From positions 175,264 through 205,263 of the forward strand of contig CAUYUJ010018299.1 in NCBI GenBank assembly GCA_963575745.1: a DNA stretch of 30,000 bases. Direction: 5' to 3'. Each line of letters begins with the position of its first letter. The first letter of the stretch is position 1. Positions 10,080 to 18,801 of this stretch are shown piece after piece. Made by a program: the position numbers and the translations under genes. A model generated the notes under the pieces. It was not told the origin of the DNA and ran no database searches. It was given only the letters and a program-made list of their open reading frames with translations. Origin of the DNA: Prorocentrum cordatum (Eukaryota; Sar; Dinophyceae; Prorocentrales; Prorocentraceae).

Positions 10080-10690
10080 GGGGTGCGGACAGTGGTGGGG
10101 ACGGTGTTGGTGGGGACAGTGGTGAGGGGACAGCGGGACAGTGGTGGGGACAGTGGGGGGACAGTGGGACAGTGGTGGGGACGGTAGTGGTGGGGACAGT
10201 GGTGGGGACAATGGTGGGAACAGGGGGGACAGTGGACAGTGGTGGGAACGGTGGTGGTGGGGACAGTGGTGTGGGGACAGTGGGAATGAGGTGGAAACAC
10301 TGGGACAGTGGAGGGTACAATGGTGGTGGGGACACTGGTAAAGGCGGTGGCGAGGACGGCGGTGGGACAATGGGACAGAGGTACAGTGGGGACAGTGGTG
10401 GGGACAGTGGGGACAGTGGTGGAAACAGTGGGACAGCTCAGTGGGACAGCGGAGGAGTCAGTGGGACAGTGGGGACAGTGGGGATAGGCAGTGGTTGGGT
10501 CCGTGGAGACAGTGGGGAGAGTGGAACCGTGGTGGGAACAGTTGTGGGAACAGTGGGGACAGTGCGACAGTGGTGGGGGCATTGGTGGGGACAATAGGGA
10601 CGGTGGTGGAACCAGTGGGGACAGTGGTGGTGAGGACAGTGGTGCTGGGAACAACAGTGGGGGATGTGATGCGAGCGGTGGTAGGGACCG
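10080..10690. repeat. GGGACAGTGG minisatellite
   Basis: Irregular array of GGGACAGTGGTG and GGGACAGTGG with ACAATGG and GGAACAG variants. Strong strand asymmetry: the plus strand is very G-rich with many GGG runs. Confidence 0.9.
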
Positions 10691-10714
10691 GGAGTCGTTT
10701 GCTGGCGGTGCGTG

Positions 10715-10980
10715 GGGGGGGGGTCGAACCGGTAGTGACCCCCTCCGGTTTTCGAGGGGGGGGGGGGTTCCAACCACCCCCCCCGGTTTTCCGGATCCGG
10801 AGGGGGGGGGGGGGGAAGGGTTCGAACCGGTAGTGACCCCCCCCCGGTTTTCGAGGGGGAGGGGGGGGGGAGGGGTTAGGGGAGGGGGGGGGTTTTGCCG
10901 GGGGGGGGGGGGGGTGGGGTTCCGGCAGGGGGGGGGGATTTTCGGAGGGGGGGGGGGAGACCTCCGGGTTCCGGAGGAAA
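10715..10980. repeat. G-run repeats, inverted relative to 9,904-10,066
   Basis: Contains GAACCGGTAGTGACCCCC and CGGTTTTCGAGGGG twice (about 10,723 and 10,826), the reverse complement of the unit at 9,904. G runs of 7 to 14 extend to 10,960. Two inverted copies flank the GGGACAGTGG array on the far side. CCGGATCCGG at about 10,791 is a perfect palindrome. Confidence 0.85.
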
Positions 10981-11189
10981 AGGTTGGCAATTTTCCACAG
11001 TAAAGCGGCGGTGGATCACGCTCTCTCTCATCTTCAGACGCACGCGTGATCTGAAGCATACGCACTGAAACGTTGCTGGAATTTGTTATCATTTCCTGCA
11101 ATTTGCCTTCGCCTGGGACGAATGACCACTTGAACGATCCTGGCGAAAGACCCAACCATATGCAGTTGTGAGTACCGTCGTTGTGAGTA
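10981..11189. other. Unique spacer
   Basis: Non-repetitive, lower GC than its surroundings. No gene or motif recognised. Confidence 0.4.
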
Positions 11190-11810
11190 TCGCCTTCAGT
11201 GGATCTTCTCATGGGGCCACGAAGCGTGTGAAGGGTGTGCGAGGATGGGGCGGGGCCGCCATGTGGATGAGGGGCACGCCCAAATGGGCTGGCGGTGCCA
11301 CGCGAACCCTCCCAATCGGGCCTTAGGTGGAACTCCCTCTGAGGCCACGAAGCGTGTGAGGGGTGTGCCGACATGGGGCGGCGGTGCCATGCGAACCCTC
11401 CCACTGGGGCCTGAGGTGGAGCTCCCTATCGAGCCACGCAGCGTGTGAGGGGTGTGCCAAACTGGGACGGCGGTGCCATGTGAACCCTCCCAGTCGGGCC
11501 TTAGGTGGAGCTCCTTCTGGGGCCACGAAACGTGCGAGGGGTGTGCCGAAATGGGGCGGCGGTGTCACGCGAACGATCCCAGTCGGGCCTTCAGTGGAGC
11601 TCATTCTGGGGCCACGAAACGTGCGAGGGGTGTGCCGAAATGGATCGGCGGTGCCACGCGAACCCTCCCAGTGGGGAGTCAGGTGGAGCTCTCTATGGAA
11701 CCACGAAGCGTGTGATGGGTGCCGAAATGGGGCAGCGGCGCCATGCGAACCTTCCAAGTGGGGCCCGAGGGCCACGAAACCGAGTGAGGCGTGTGCCGAT
11801 GGGATGGGAG
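11190..11810. repeat. Second array of the 90-bp family, 89-bp units, about 7 copies
   Basis: Landmark GTGCCGAAATGG-type sequence recurs at 11367, 11456, 11545, 11634 and 11721, period 87-89 bp. Units carry GCCATGCGAACCCTCCCA, GGGCCTTAGGTGGAGCTCC and GGCCACGAAGCGTGTGAGG, clearly the same family as the array at 1,735-4,080 and in the same orientation, but a distinct subfamily. Confidence 0.88.
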
Positions 11811-11814
11811 GGCA

Positions 11815-12345
11815 GAAGCGACCCAGCGAAATTGGCGACAACTGCGCACTTCGCACCCCCCCAGTGACCCGCGAGATCTCGGCTGGGTCTGTTCACTCCG
11901 CTGGGCCTGCCAGGAGCCCACAAAAATCGGCGACAACTGCGCACATCGCAGCCCACAAGTGACCCGCGAGATCTCGGCTGGGTCTGTTCACAACTCCACT
12001 CCGCTGGGCCTCCCAGGAGCCCACGAAATTGGCGACAACTGCGCACTTCGCAGACCACAAGTGACCCGCGAGGTCTCGGCCGGGTCTGTTTACTACTCCA
12101 CGCCGATGGAGCTCCTAGGAGCCCACGAAATCAGCGACAGCTGCACACTTCGCAGCCCCCCAATACCCAGCGAGGTCTCGGCTGGGTCTGTTCACAACTC
12201 CACTCCGCTGGGCCTCCCAGGAGCCATTGGCGACAACTGCGCACTTCGCAGCCCCCCAGTGACCAGCGAGTTCTCGGCTGGGTCTGTTTACAACCCCACT
12301 CTGCTGGACCTCCCAGGAACCCACTAAAGTGGCGATAGCTTCGCA
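11815..12345. repeat. Tandem array, about 102-bp unit, 5-6 copies
   Basis: GGCGACAACTGCGCACTTCG recurs at 11834, 11929, 12031, 12133, 12229 and 12331. Between copies lie AGTGACCCGCGAGATCTCGG, CTGGGTCTGTTCACAACTCC and CTCCCAGGAGCCCACGAAAT. Two spacings are shorter (95-96 bp) because of small deletions. Confidence 0.9.
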
Positions 12346-12917
12346 CTTTCATCGCAGGAGCACACGAGAGAGGCAGAGTCACAACGGCGCTGCAACGCAA
12401 GCAGGACGAAGGAGAGAAGGGAGAAAGAGGGAGAGAAGGAAGAGGAGACAGGAGGCAGAAAGTAGGAGGCAGGAGGCAGGAGGGGGTGAGAAGGGAGGCT
12501 CGACCATCGTGCTCTTCCCAAAACGAGAACCCGACGCAGGAGGGTTGGGAACAACATTTGAGCCTCAAAATTCCGAACGGCGTCCACGGGGGGCGCCTCC
12601 TCTGAGATCCGGGCGTTGCCATGCTTTCACGCTGGCGTTTCCGCGCTCGGGCCCCAGAGCCGTCACAGATCGGTCCGGCTCGATGAAGGCTGCAGAAAGG
12701 TGAGGTCTAGGGCTCTGGTCGTGAACTTTCGCGATGCTGCGATTCAGGAGGAGGAGGAGGAGGAGGAGGAGGAGGAACTGTGGGAACTGTGCGTGAACGA
12801 CAACAGAAGTCGCTTCCCTTAAGGGAGCACTTAGGCCACTCGCGGCCGCCTTCCTTGAGGCGGTGTGCCGCTCAGGTGGTGCTGCGAGGAATCGAAATCC
12901 TCGCCTCTGGAGAGGAC
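12346..12917. other. Purine-rich and unique mixed sequence
   Basis: A purine-rich stretch at about 12,405-12,490 and a short (GGA)n at about 12,748-12,776, otherwise unique sequence. The segment near 12,884-12,903 can form a small hairpin (GAGGA/TCCTC), but no complete RNA gene is visible. Confidence 0.5.
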
Positions 12918-13068
12918 ACAGGAGGAGGAGGAGGAGGAGGAGGAGGAGGAGGAGGAGGAGGAGGAGGAGGAGGAGGAGGAGGGAGGAGGAGGAGGAGGGA
13001 GGAGGAGGAGGAGGAGGAGGAGGAGGAGGAGGAGGAGGAGGAGGAGGAGGAGGAGGAGGAGGGGAGGA
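12918..13068. repeat. (GGA)n tract
   Basis: About 50 GGA units with occasional GGGA. A (TCC)n tract at about 13,183-13,262 is its inverted counterpart. Confidence 0.95.
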
Positions 13069-13137
13069 GCTCTCAGGGGCGAGCGGGAACGAAGGGGCCG
13101 CTGCCAGACTCCAGCCAGCGCCACGGGCGGCCACACC

Positions 13138-13364
13138 CTGAGCTTCGCGCGACTTCTTGGATCGGCGCTGGGCCGGGCTCCTCCTCCTCTGGGGGCCCCT
13201 CTCCTCCTCCTCTCCTTCCTCTCCTCCTCCTCCTCCTCCTCCCTCCTCCTCCTCTCTCCTCTTCCGCTGGGCCTCCATGGCGCGCGCTCCACGCGCCAGG
13301 GGCGGCGCCGGAGGCGCCGCCACGGGGGCCCAACGCCAATCCAAGAGCTCCGCGCGGAGCTCAG
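13138..13364. mobile_element. 227-bp element with 37-38-bp terminal inverted repeats
   Basis: The left end (13138-13174) starts CTGAGCTTCGCGCG and contains CTTGGATCGGCGCTGGGCC. The right end (13327-13364), reverse complemented, starts CTGAGCTCCGCGCG and contains CTTGGATTGGCGTTGGGCC. By eye about 31 of 38 positions match. The right end also holds the perfect palindrome GAGCTCCGCGCGGAGCTC. The interior is largely (TCC)n plus GC-rich sequence, with no coding capacity. It looks like a non-autonomous inverted-repeat element; no clear target duplication was found. Confidence 0.5.
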
Positions 13365-13540
13365 ACATATGCTGACCACGAGCGGCGAGCAGAATTACGC
13401 TACCGAGGAACCCCACATACCTATATTATGGCTGGAGTGATGATAACTGAAGTGAAGCATGTGAGAATGATGTTGGTGGCCGTTGCCCCGTCGATACCGT
13501 TGGTGACGCCAGTCCGGAGGAGAGTTGCAAGGCCGAAACG
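13365..13540. other. Unique spacer before satellite array
   Basis: Short non-repetitive stretch, no feature recognised. Confidence 0.35.
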
Positions 13541-15650
13541 GATAGCAACCTCACTCCCAGCGCACCCCCTGTGGCGTCGAGAAAGGGCCACGCCTGCTAC
13601 GCTTTGCGAAGCCGAAACGGATAGCGACCGCACCCCCAGGGTACCCCCTGTGACATCGAGAAAGTGCCACGCCTGCCACACGTTGCGAGCCCGAAACGCA
13701 GAGCGACCGCACCCCCAGCGCACCCCCCTGTGGCGTCGAGGAAGTGCCACGGCTGCCACGCTTTGCGAGGCCGAAACAGATAGCGACCGCACCCCCAGCG
13801 CACCCCCTGGGGCGTCGAGGAAGCGTCACGCCTGCCATGCTTTGCGAGGCCGAGACGGACAGCGACCGCACCCCCAGCGCACCCCCTGTTGGGTCGAGAA
13901 AGTGCCACGCCGGCCACGCCTTGCGAGGCCGAAGCGGATAGCGACCGCACTCCCAGCGCCCCCCCTGTGGCGTCGAGGAAGTGTCTGCCACGCTTTGCGA
14001 GGCCGAAGCGCGTAGCGAGTGCACCCCCAGCGTACCCCCTGTGGCATCGAGAAAGTGTCATGCCTGCCACTCGTTGCGAGCCCGAAACGCATAGCGACCG
14101 CACCCCCGGGGGCGTCGAGGAAGCGTCACGCCTGCCATGCTTTGCGAGGCCGAGACGGACAGCGACCGCACCCCCAGCGCACCCCCTGTTGGGTCGAGCA
14201 AGTGCACGCCGGCCACGCCGTGCGAGGCCGAAGCGGATAGCGACCGCACCCCCAGCGCCCCCCCTGTGGCGTCGAGGAAGTGTCTGCCACGCTTTGCGAG
14301 GCCGAAGCGCATAGCGACTGCACCCCCAGCGTACCCCCTGTGGCATCGAGAAAGTGCCACGCCTGCCACTCGTTGCGAGCCCGAAACGCATAGCGACCGC
14401 ACCCCTTGTGGCGTCGAGGAAGTGCCACGCCTGCCACCCTTTGCGAAGCCGAAATGGATAGCGACCGCACCCCCAGCGCACCCCCTGTTGGGTCAAGCAA
14501 GTGCCACGCCTGCCACGCCTTGCGAGGCCGAAGCGGATAGCGACCGCACCCCCAGCGCCCCCCCTGTGGCGTCGAGGACGTGTCACGCCTGCCACCCTTT
14601 GCGAAGCCGAAATGGATAGCGACCGCACCCCCAGCGCACCCCCTGTTGGGTCGAGCAAGTGCCACGCCTGCCACGCCTTGCGAGGCCGAAGCGGATAGCG
14701 ACCGCACCCCCAGCGCCCCCCCTGTGGCGTCGAGGAAGTGTCTGCCACGCCCTGCGAGGCCGAAGCGCATAGCGACTGCACCCCCAGCACACCCGCCTGT
14801 GGCATCGAGAAAGTGCCACGCCTGCCACTCGTTGCGAGCCCGAAACGCATAGCGACCGCACCCCTTGTGGCGTCGAGGAAGTGCCACGCCTGCCACCCTT
14901 TGCGAAGCCGAAATGGATAGCGACCGCACCCCCAGCGCACCCCCTGTTGGGTCGAGCAAGTGCCACGCCTGCCACGCCTTGCGAGGCCGAAGCGGATAGC
15001 GACCGCACCCCCAGCGCCCCCCCTGTGGCGTCGAGGAAGTGTCTGCCACGCTTTGCGAAGCCGAAGCGCGTAGCGACTGCACCCCCAGCGTACCCCCTGT
15101 GGCATCGAGAAAGTGCCACGCCTGCCACTTGTTGCGAGCCCGAAACGTATAGCGACCGCACCCCTTGTGGCGTCGAGGAAGTGCCACGCCTGCCACCCTT
15201 TGCGAAGCCGAAATGGATAGCGACCGCGCCCCCAGCGCACCCCCTGTTGGGTCGAGCAAGTGCCACGCCTGCCACGCTTGCGAGGCCGAGGCGGATAGCG
15301 ACCGCACCCCAGCGCACCCCCCTGTGGCGTCGAGGACGTGTCACGCCTGCCACGCTCTGCGAGGCCGAAACGGATAACGACCGCACCCCCAGCGCACCCC
15401 CCTGTGGCGTCGAGAAAAGGGCCACGCCTGCCACGCTCGGCGAGGCCGAAGCGGATAGCGACCACACCCCCAGCGCACCCACTGTGGCATCGACGAAGTG
15501 TCACGCCTGCCACTCGTTTCGAAGCCGAAACGCAGAGCGACCGCACCCCCAGCACACCCGCCTGTGGCGCCGAGGAAGTGCCACGCCTGCCACGCTTTGC
15601 GAGGCCGAGACGTATAGCGACCGCACCCCCTGCGCACCGCCTCTGCATGG
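13541..15650. repeat. 80-bp tandem array with higher-order structure
   Basis: The monomer contains GATAGCGACCGCACCCCCAG, CGCACCCCCTGTGGCGTCGA, GTGCCACGCCTGCCACGC and TTGCGAGGCCGAA. Early copies are 80 bp apart (13620, 13700, 13780, 13860). From about 13,980 the diverged monomers recur in a fixed order, with a shortened GTGTCTGCCACG copy at 13980, 14279, 14737 and 15039. This gives a higher-order unit of about 300 bp (four monomers). The 683-residue open minus frame is a repeat artefact, since 80 is not a multiple of three. Confidence 0.92.
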
Positions 15651-16225
15651 TGTCGAAAAGGTGCCACGCCTGCTAGGCCCTGCGACATTGGCGCGTATGA
15701 GTACCGCAGTGAGGGACCACCCCCTGCGCACCGCCTCTGGTGTCGAGAAGGTGCCACGCCTGCTAGGCCCTGCGATACTGGCGCGTATAGGGACCGCGCT
15801 GAGGGACCACCCCCCGTGAACCCCCTTTGGCGTCGAGAAAGTGCCACACCTGCTAGGCCATGCGACATGGGCGCGTATAAAGACAGCGCTGAGGGACCAC
15901 CCCCTGCGCACCCCCTCTGGTGTCGAGAGAGTACCCCCTGCGACATTTGGGGCGTATGGGAACCGCGGTGATGGACCACCCCCTGCACACCCCCTCTGGT
16001 GCCGAGAAAATGCCACGCCTGCTGGGCCCTGCGACATTGGCGCGTATAGAAACCGCGCTGAGGGACCACCTCCTGCGCACCCCCTCAGGAGTCGAGAACA
16101 TGCCACGCCTGCTGGGCCCTGCGACATTGGCGCGTATAGAAGCCGCGCTAAGGGACCACCCCCTGCGCACCCCCTCTGGTGACGAGAAAGTGCCACGCCT
16201 GCTGGGCCCTGCGCCAATGGCCCGC
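15651..16225. repeat. Related tandem array, 90-bp unit, about 7 copies
   Basis: GCGACATTGGCGCGTATAG-type landmark at 15681, 15772, 15862, 15941, 16031, 16121 and 16211. Each unit also has TGAGGGACCACCCCCTGCGC and CCCCCTCTGGTGTCGAGAA followed by GTGCCACGCCTGCT. The last part matches the preceding 80-bp monomer, so the two arrays share a module. Confidence 0.9.
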
Positions 16226-16580
16226 GTAGAGCCTCCTGCCATGCACTGCGAATCCTACACGCACTTCTTGCATATGGCATGTCATGCGTATGTGTATGAT
16301 GCGTGTGCGGCCGTATCGGGACGTGTGCCTCACGTGTGTGTGTGTGTGTGTGTGCGCCCATGATGCAGTCGTGGGTGTGTGATGCAGTGAACACGCCAGG
16401 CGTGCACTAGCTTTGTATGGTGTGTGTGCGAATATGTGCATGCGTGCGGCTGTATGTAGACGCGTATCTCATGCACGTGCCGTGCAGGTGTTGCGTGTGG
16501 GTGAGAGAGGAAGAGGGAGGAGGGGAAGAGGGAGGTGAGTGAGCGTCGCGGGTGCGACGCGGCAGGGAAGAAAACCATAA
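16226..16580. other. GT-rich spacer
   Basis: Contains a (GT)n run at about 16,337-16,356 and many GTGTGTATG-like phrases, then a short purine stretch at about 16,500-16,540. No gene seen. Confidence 0.5.
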
Positions 16581-16755
16581 CCCCACGAAACATGTGGGGA
16601 ACTATCCGTATCCGCGGCCTCGCGATCTGTACTCCGGGGCGCGATCCCGCGGATAGGAGGCTGCACGGACACGCTTCGCGCGGGGCATCCGCGGAAAAAA
16701 CGCCCAAGGGCCCACCCCACGAGGCCGCGGATACTAATATGATTTTCCCCCACGA
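16581..16755. mobile_element. Short inverted-repeat element with 8-bp duplication
   Basis: A perfect 15-bp inverted repeat (GTATCCGCGGCCTCG at 16608-16622, its complement at 16720-16734) lies inside a longer imperfect pairing that includes GTGGGGAAC near 16595 and TTTTCCCCCAC near 16744. CCCCACGA occurs on both sides, at 16581-16588 and 16748-16755, as expected for a target-site duplication. Between them are about 159 bp without coding capacity, close to the size of introns 1 and 3. Confidence 0.5.
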
Positions 16756-16779
16756 CGATCGGGCCGAACGGGCGAGGAA

Positions 16780-16970
16780 AGCTGGGGGAGGAGGAGGAGG
16801 AGGAAAAGGAGGAGGAGGCGGAGGAGGAGGAGGCGGAGGAGGAGAAGGAGGAGGAGAAGGAGGAGGAGAAGGAAGAGGAGGAGAAGGAAGGGGGATGGGG
16901 AGGAGGAGGAGAAGGAAGAGGAGGAGGAGGAGGAAGAGGAGGGGAGGAGGAAGAGGAGGAAGAGAAGCTG
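16780..16970. repeat. (GGA)n tract near the intron 2 donor
   Basis: GGA/GAA/GGC repeats. On the transcribed (minus) strand it is a polypyrimidine tract starting about 40 bp into intron 2. Confidence 0.9.
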
Positions 16971-17012
16971 GCTAACTCATCGATCATCTCGGCTGTTCGA
17001 CGCCATCGCGAC

Positions 17013-17428
17013 CTTGGTGGGCCACAGCATGCCGGCCCCGAACTTGTCCAACAGACGGGCGAAGCCCAGCCCAGCCTCAGGTCGGGCGTGTCCCCCGACG
17101 GGCGGATTTTGGACGAAAATAAAGAGTACCCGCAAAATGCCCCAAAATGCTCAATAATAGTCAAACAATCACCCCTGGACTATTTTCTGACTGTTTCTGA
17201 CGATCCCTCCTGTAGAAGGACACGCCCGACCTAAGCCCAGCCTCGTGGCCGCGGGGCACCAGCTGCATCGGGGACCTGGACACCTCCATGTGCGGCAGGC
17301 GCAGCAGCGCGGGCGCGAAGGCCACGGCCACCACGGCCAAGACCGCCAGCCTGTGGGACAGCATCCAGGCGCTGAAGCGGAACCACCGCGTCGAGACGAG
17401 CGACGCCACCTCGAGGGGCTCGAAAAAG
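17013..17428 (-). CDS. MMPL/Patched-like RND transporter, exons 1-2 in view
   Basis: Exon 1 (17,242 to about 17,428) encodes FFEPLEVASLVSTRWFRFSA, then a hydrophobic helix (LAVLAVVAVAFAPALL), then a loop start (HMEVSRSPMQLVPRGHE). Exon 2 (17,013-17,075, 21 codons) adds AGLGFARLLDKFGAGMLWPTK. In RND/MMPL proteins this pattern is TM7 followed by the beginning of the second large loop, so the protein continues from exon 2 into the exons at 5,907-7,274. The exon 1 start is uncertain. I chose the AG in GTGCACAG before CTTTTTCGAG as acceptor; a GAG|GTGGCG acceptor at about 17,409 is also possible. The first half of the transporter (TM1-6) is not found upstream in this window, so the gene is either longer than the window shows or truncated. 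Confidence 0.7.
17076..17241 (-). other. Intron 1, 166 bp, GC-AG, inverted-repeat ends
   Basis: Exon 1 ends CACGAG, the intron starts GCTGGGCTTAGG and ends GACCTGAG, and exon 2 starts GCTGGGCTGG. GAGGCTGGGCT is present at both junctions (17234-17244 and 17068-17078), an 11-bp direct repeat. Inside it are near-perfect inverted repeats: GGACACGCCCGACCTA at 17218-17233 and CAGGTCGGGCGTGTCC at 17078-17093 (15 of 16 paired). The interior is AT-richer than its surroundings. This is the layout of an introner-like mobile intron. Confidence 0.75.
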
Positions 17429-17626
17429 CTGTGCACATACACACCTATGCTTGCCTCTTCCACACCCCTCCGTCGTGTTCCCCACTTGCCCGTCTTTTCG
17501 CTGTCCTCCTCCTTGTCGCTCTCCTTCTCGCCCCCCCTTCCTGCCCTGATTCTCCTCCACGCTGTTCTTCACGCTGTCTTTCTCATAGTCGTCATCCCCA
17601 TCGTCATTATTATTTCCCGCCCTGTC

Positions 17627-17950
17627 TCACTCGTCTTCCGCGTCGCCCTCCTCCTTCTCGAAAGACTCCTCCTCCTCCTCCTCCTCCTTGTCATCCCCGC
17701 TCTCCCCCTCCTCGTCCGCGGTGTCTTCCTCCTTCTCCACGCTGCAGTCCTCCTCCCACTCTTCGTCGATATTGTCGCAACTTCTCAGCCTCATCCCCCT
17801 CATCGTCATCCTCGACCCAGCGCTTGGCTTCCCCAGCTGCCATCCGACTAATCATCCTCGCTTTCCCGCGGTCCTCGTCACTGTCCTCCCTTTCATAAGC
17901 CAGCTGCTCGGCCTCCTCACTGTGTTGTTTCGTCTTGCGAACCGATTTGG
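17627..17950 (-). pseudogene. Possible acidic exon with one-base frameshift
   Basis: A minus-strand frame reads an acidic, charged peptide (EEAEQLAYEREDSDEDRGKA, then KRWVEDDDEGDEAEKL). At about 17,782 the acidic reading continues only after a one-base shift, as CDNIDEEWEEDCSVEKEED and a Glu run, to a TGA at 17627. It lies just upstream of the transporter exons and could be a cytoplasmic acidic linker between RND halves, or low-complexity sequence only. Not joined convincingly to exon 1. Confidence 0.25.
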
Positions 17951-18423
17951 CACAATCGGCGCTTCCCGTTCCTGCGTGGTCGCGACTAAGCCGCACTTGT
18001 GTACTCTCCGTGGCGAAGCTTTGAGAGCATGGCCGCGGCCCAATGCCACGGCGATCCACTGAACTTCCGTCTACTTCCCCGCTTTCCGCTCGCGACGCTG
18101 TTGCATCATAGAGCGCAGCGCAGGGCTCTGGGACGTCGCGTGACGCATGGCGCTGTCGCTGCCCCCTGTCAAAGATCCCTCCGCAGCTGCCTTTCGCCAG
18201 CAGGAGACGTGGGCACCCCACCTGAGCGTTGGAATACGCTGCGGAGCACGGCGGGGAGTTCTCCTGAGGGTGGCGGCAGGCAGGAACTCGCGCCGGCAAC
18301 CTTCCTTGGTTTACTGCACCTCCAGCCCCCAACCTGGCGCGCCCAGCACTCAGCGCATCTCTGTCATGTCATGTATCACAGGTCGCTGCCCTGTAACTCA
18401 CATCTAGCGCGCGGCGCTGCTGC

Positions 18424-18531
18424 TCACGCAAACCAATCCTCCTCTTGCCCCTCCTCCTTCCCCTCTGCCCCGTCATCCTGCTCTTTGGCCTGCTCATCGT
18501 TATCCTTCCGCTTGCGATCGAAGTCGCAAGA
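18424..18531 (-). other. Short acidic open stretch
   Basis: A minus-strand frame reads SCDFDRKRKDNDEQAKEQDD followed by Glu/Gly-rich sequence to a TGA at 18424-18426. Composition resembles the acidic tract at 17,627-17,950, so it may be a further exon of the same region. Weak evidence. Confidence 0.15.
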
Positions 18532-18746
18532 GTGCGCGCGCAAACTGGGAACTCGGAGTGTGGTCCGACGTGATTTGGAGAAGCATTCAAGCGTACTGCA
18601 GAACCCTCAATGTGCTCTTTCGTTTTGCGCGGTGTTGCTGATGGTTGCCAAGTCTCCAAAACATGCCGAGCCGTCGCGACAGCAGCGAAGCAAAATGGCT
18701 CGGGCGGCAGAGAAACTCAACATTGGCAGACCTGACCGAGTCGTTA

Positions 18747-18801
18747 GAAATGGCTTGTCCTCCGCCAGGACTTGAAAATGGCTTGTCCTCCGCCAGGACT
18801 T
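18747..18801. repeat. Tandem duplication of a 27-28-bp unit
   Basis: AAATGGCTTGTCCTCCGCCA plus GGACTT occurs twice in direct succession. Confidence 0.85.

Larger units (their letters stand above)
7275..17012 (-). other. Intron 2, about 9.7 kb, GT-AG, repeat-filled
   Basis: Exon 2 ends ACCAAG, followed by GTCGCGATGG. At the other end GGGGAGAG precedes GTGCTGGTG. Removing everything between gives LWPTK|VLVLPPPGETV in phase 0, the expected continuation in an RND loop. AG|GT is repeated at both junctions. Nearly all of the interior is satellite, microsatellite or short inverted-repeat elements, listed separately. I see no inverted repeats at its ends, unlike the short introns. A pair of separate partial gene copies is an alternative explanation, but the exact frame and sequence continuity favour one gene. 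Confidence 0.55.

Noticed and set aside
9866-11404. 512-codon Pro-rich frame
   Set aside because: Spans C-run repeats, a minisatellite and a satellite array, with no unique coding segment.
12840-12915. Hairpin resembling a tRNA T arm
   Set aside because: Stem and loop are short, and no cloverleaf can be built on either strand.
13597-15648. 683-codon open frame across the 80-bp array
   Set aside because: The unit length is not a multiple of three, so the peptide cycles frames; several other frames are open too.
13541-15650. CRISPR-like array
   Set aside because: No unique spacers; units are continuous tandem monomers in a eukaryotic context.
18686-18790. Pieces resembling the reverse complement of the dinoflagellate spliced leader (AAAATGGCT); a similar piece near 19,279
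   Set aside because: Only 9-14 bases match, with gaps, and no gene with leader-like context follows on the minus strand. Chance matches cannot be excluded.
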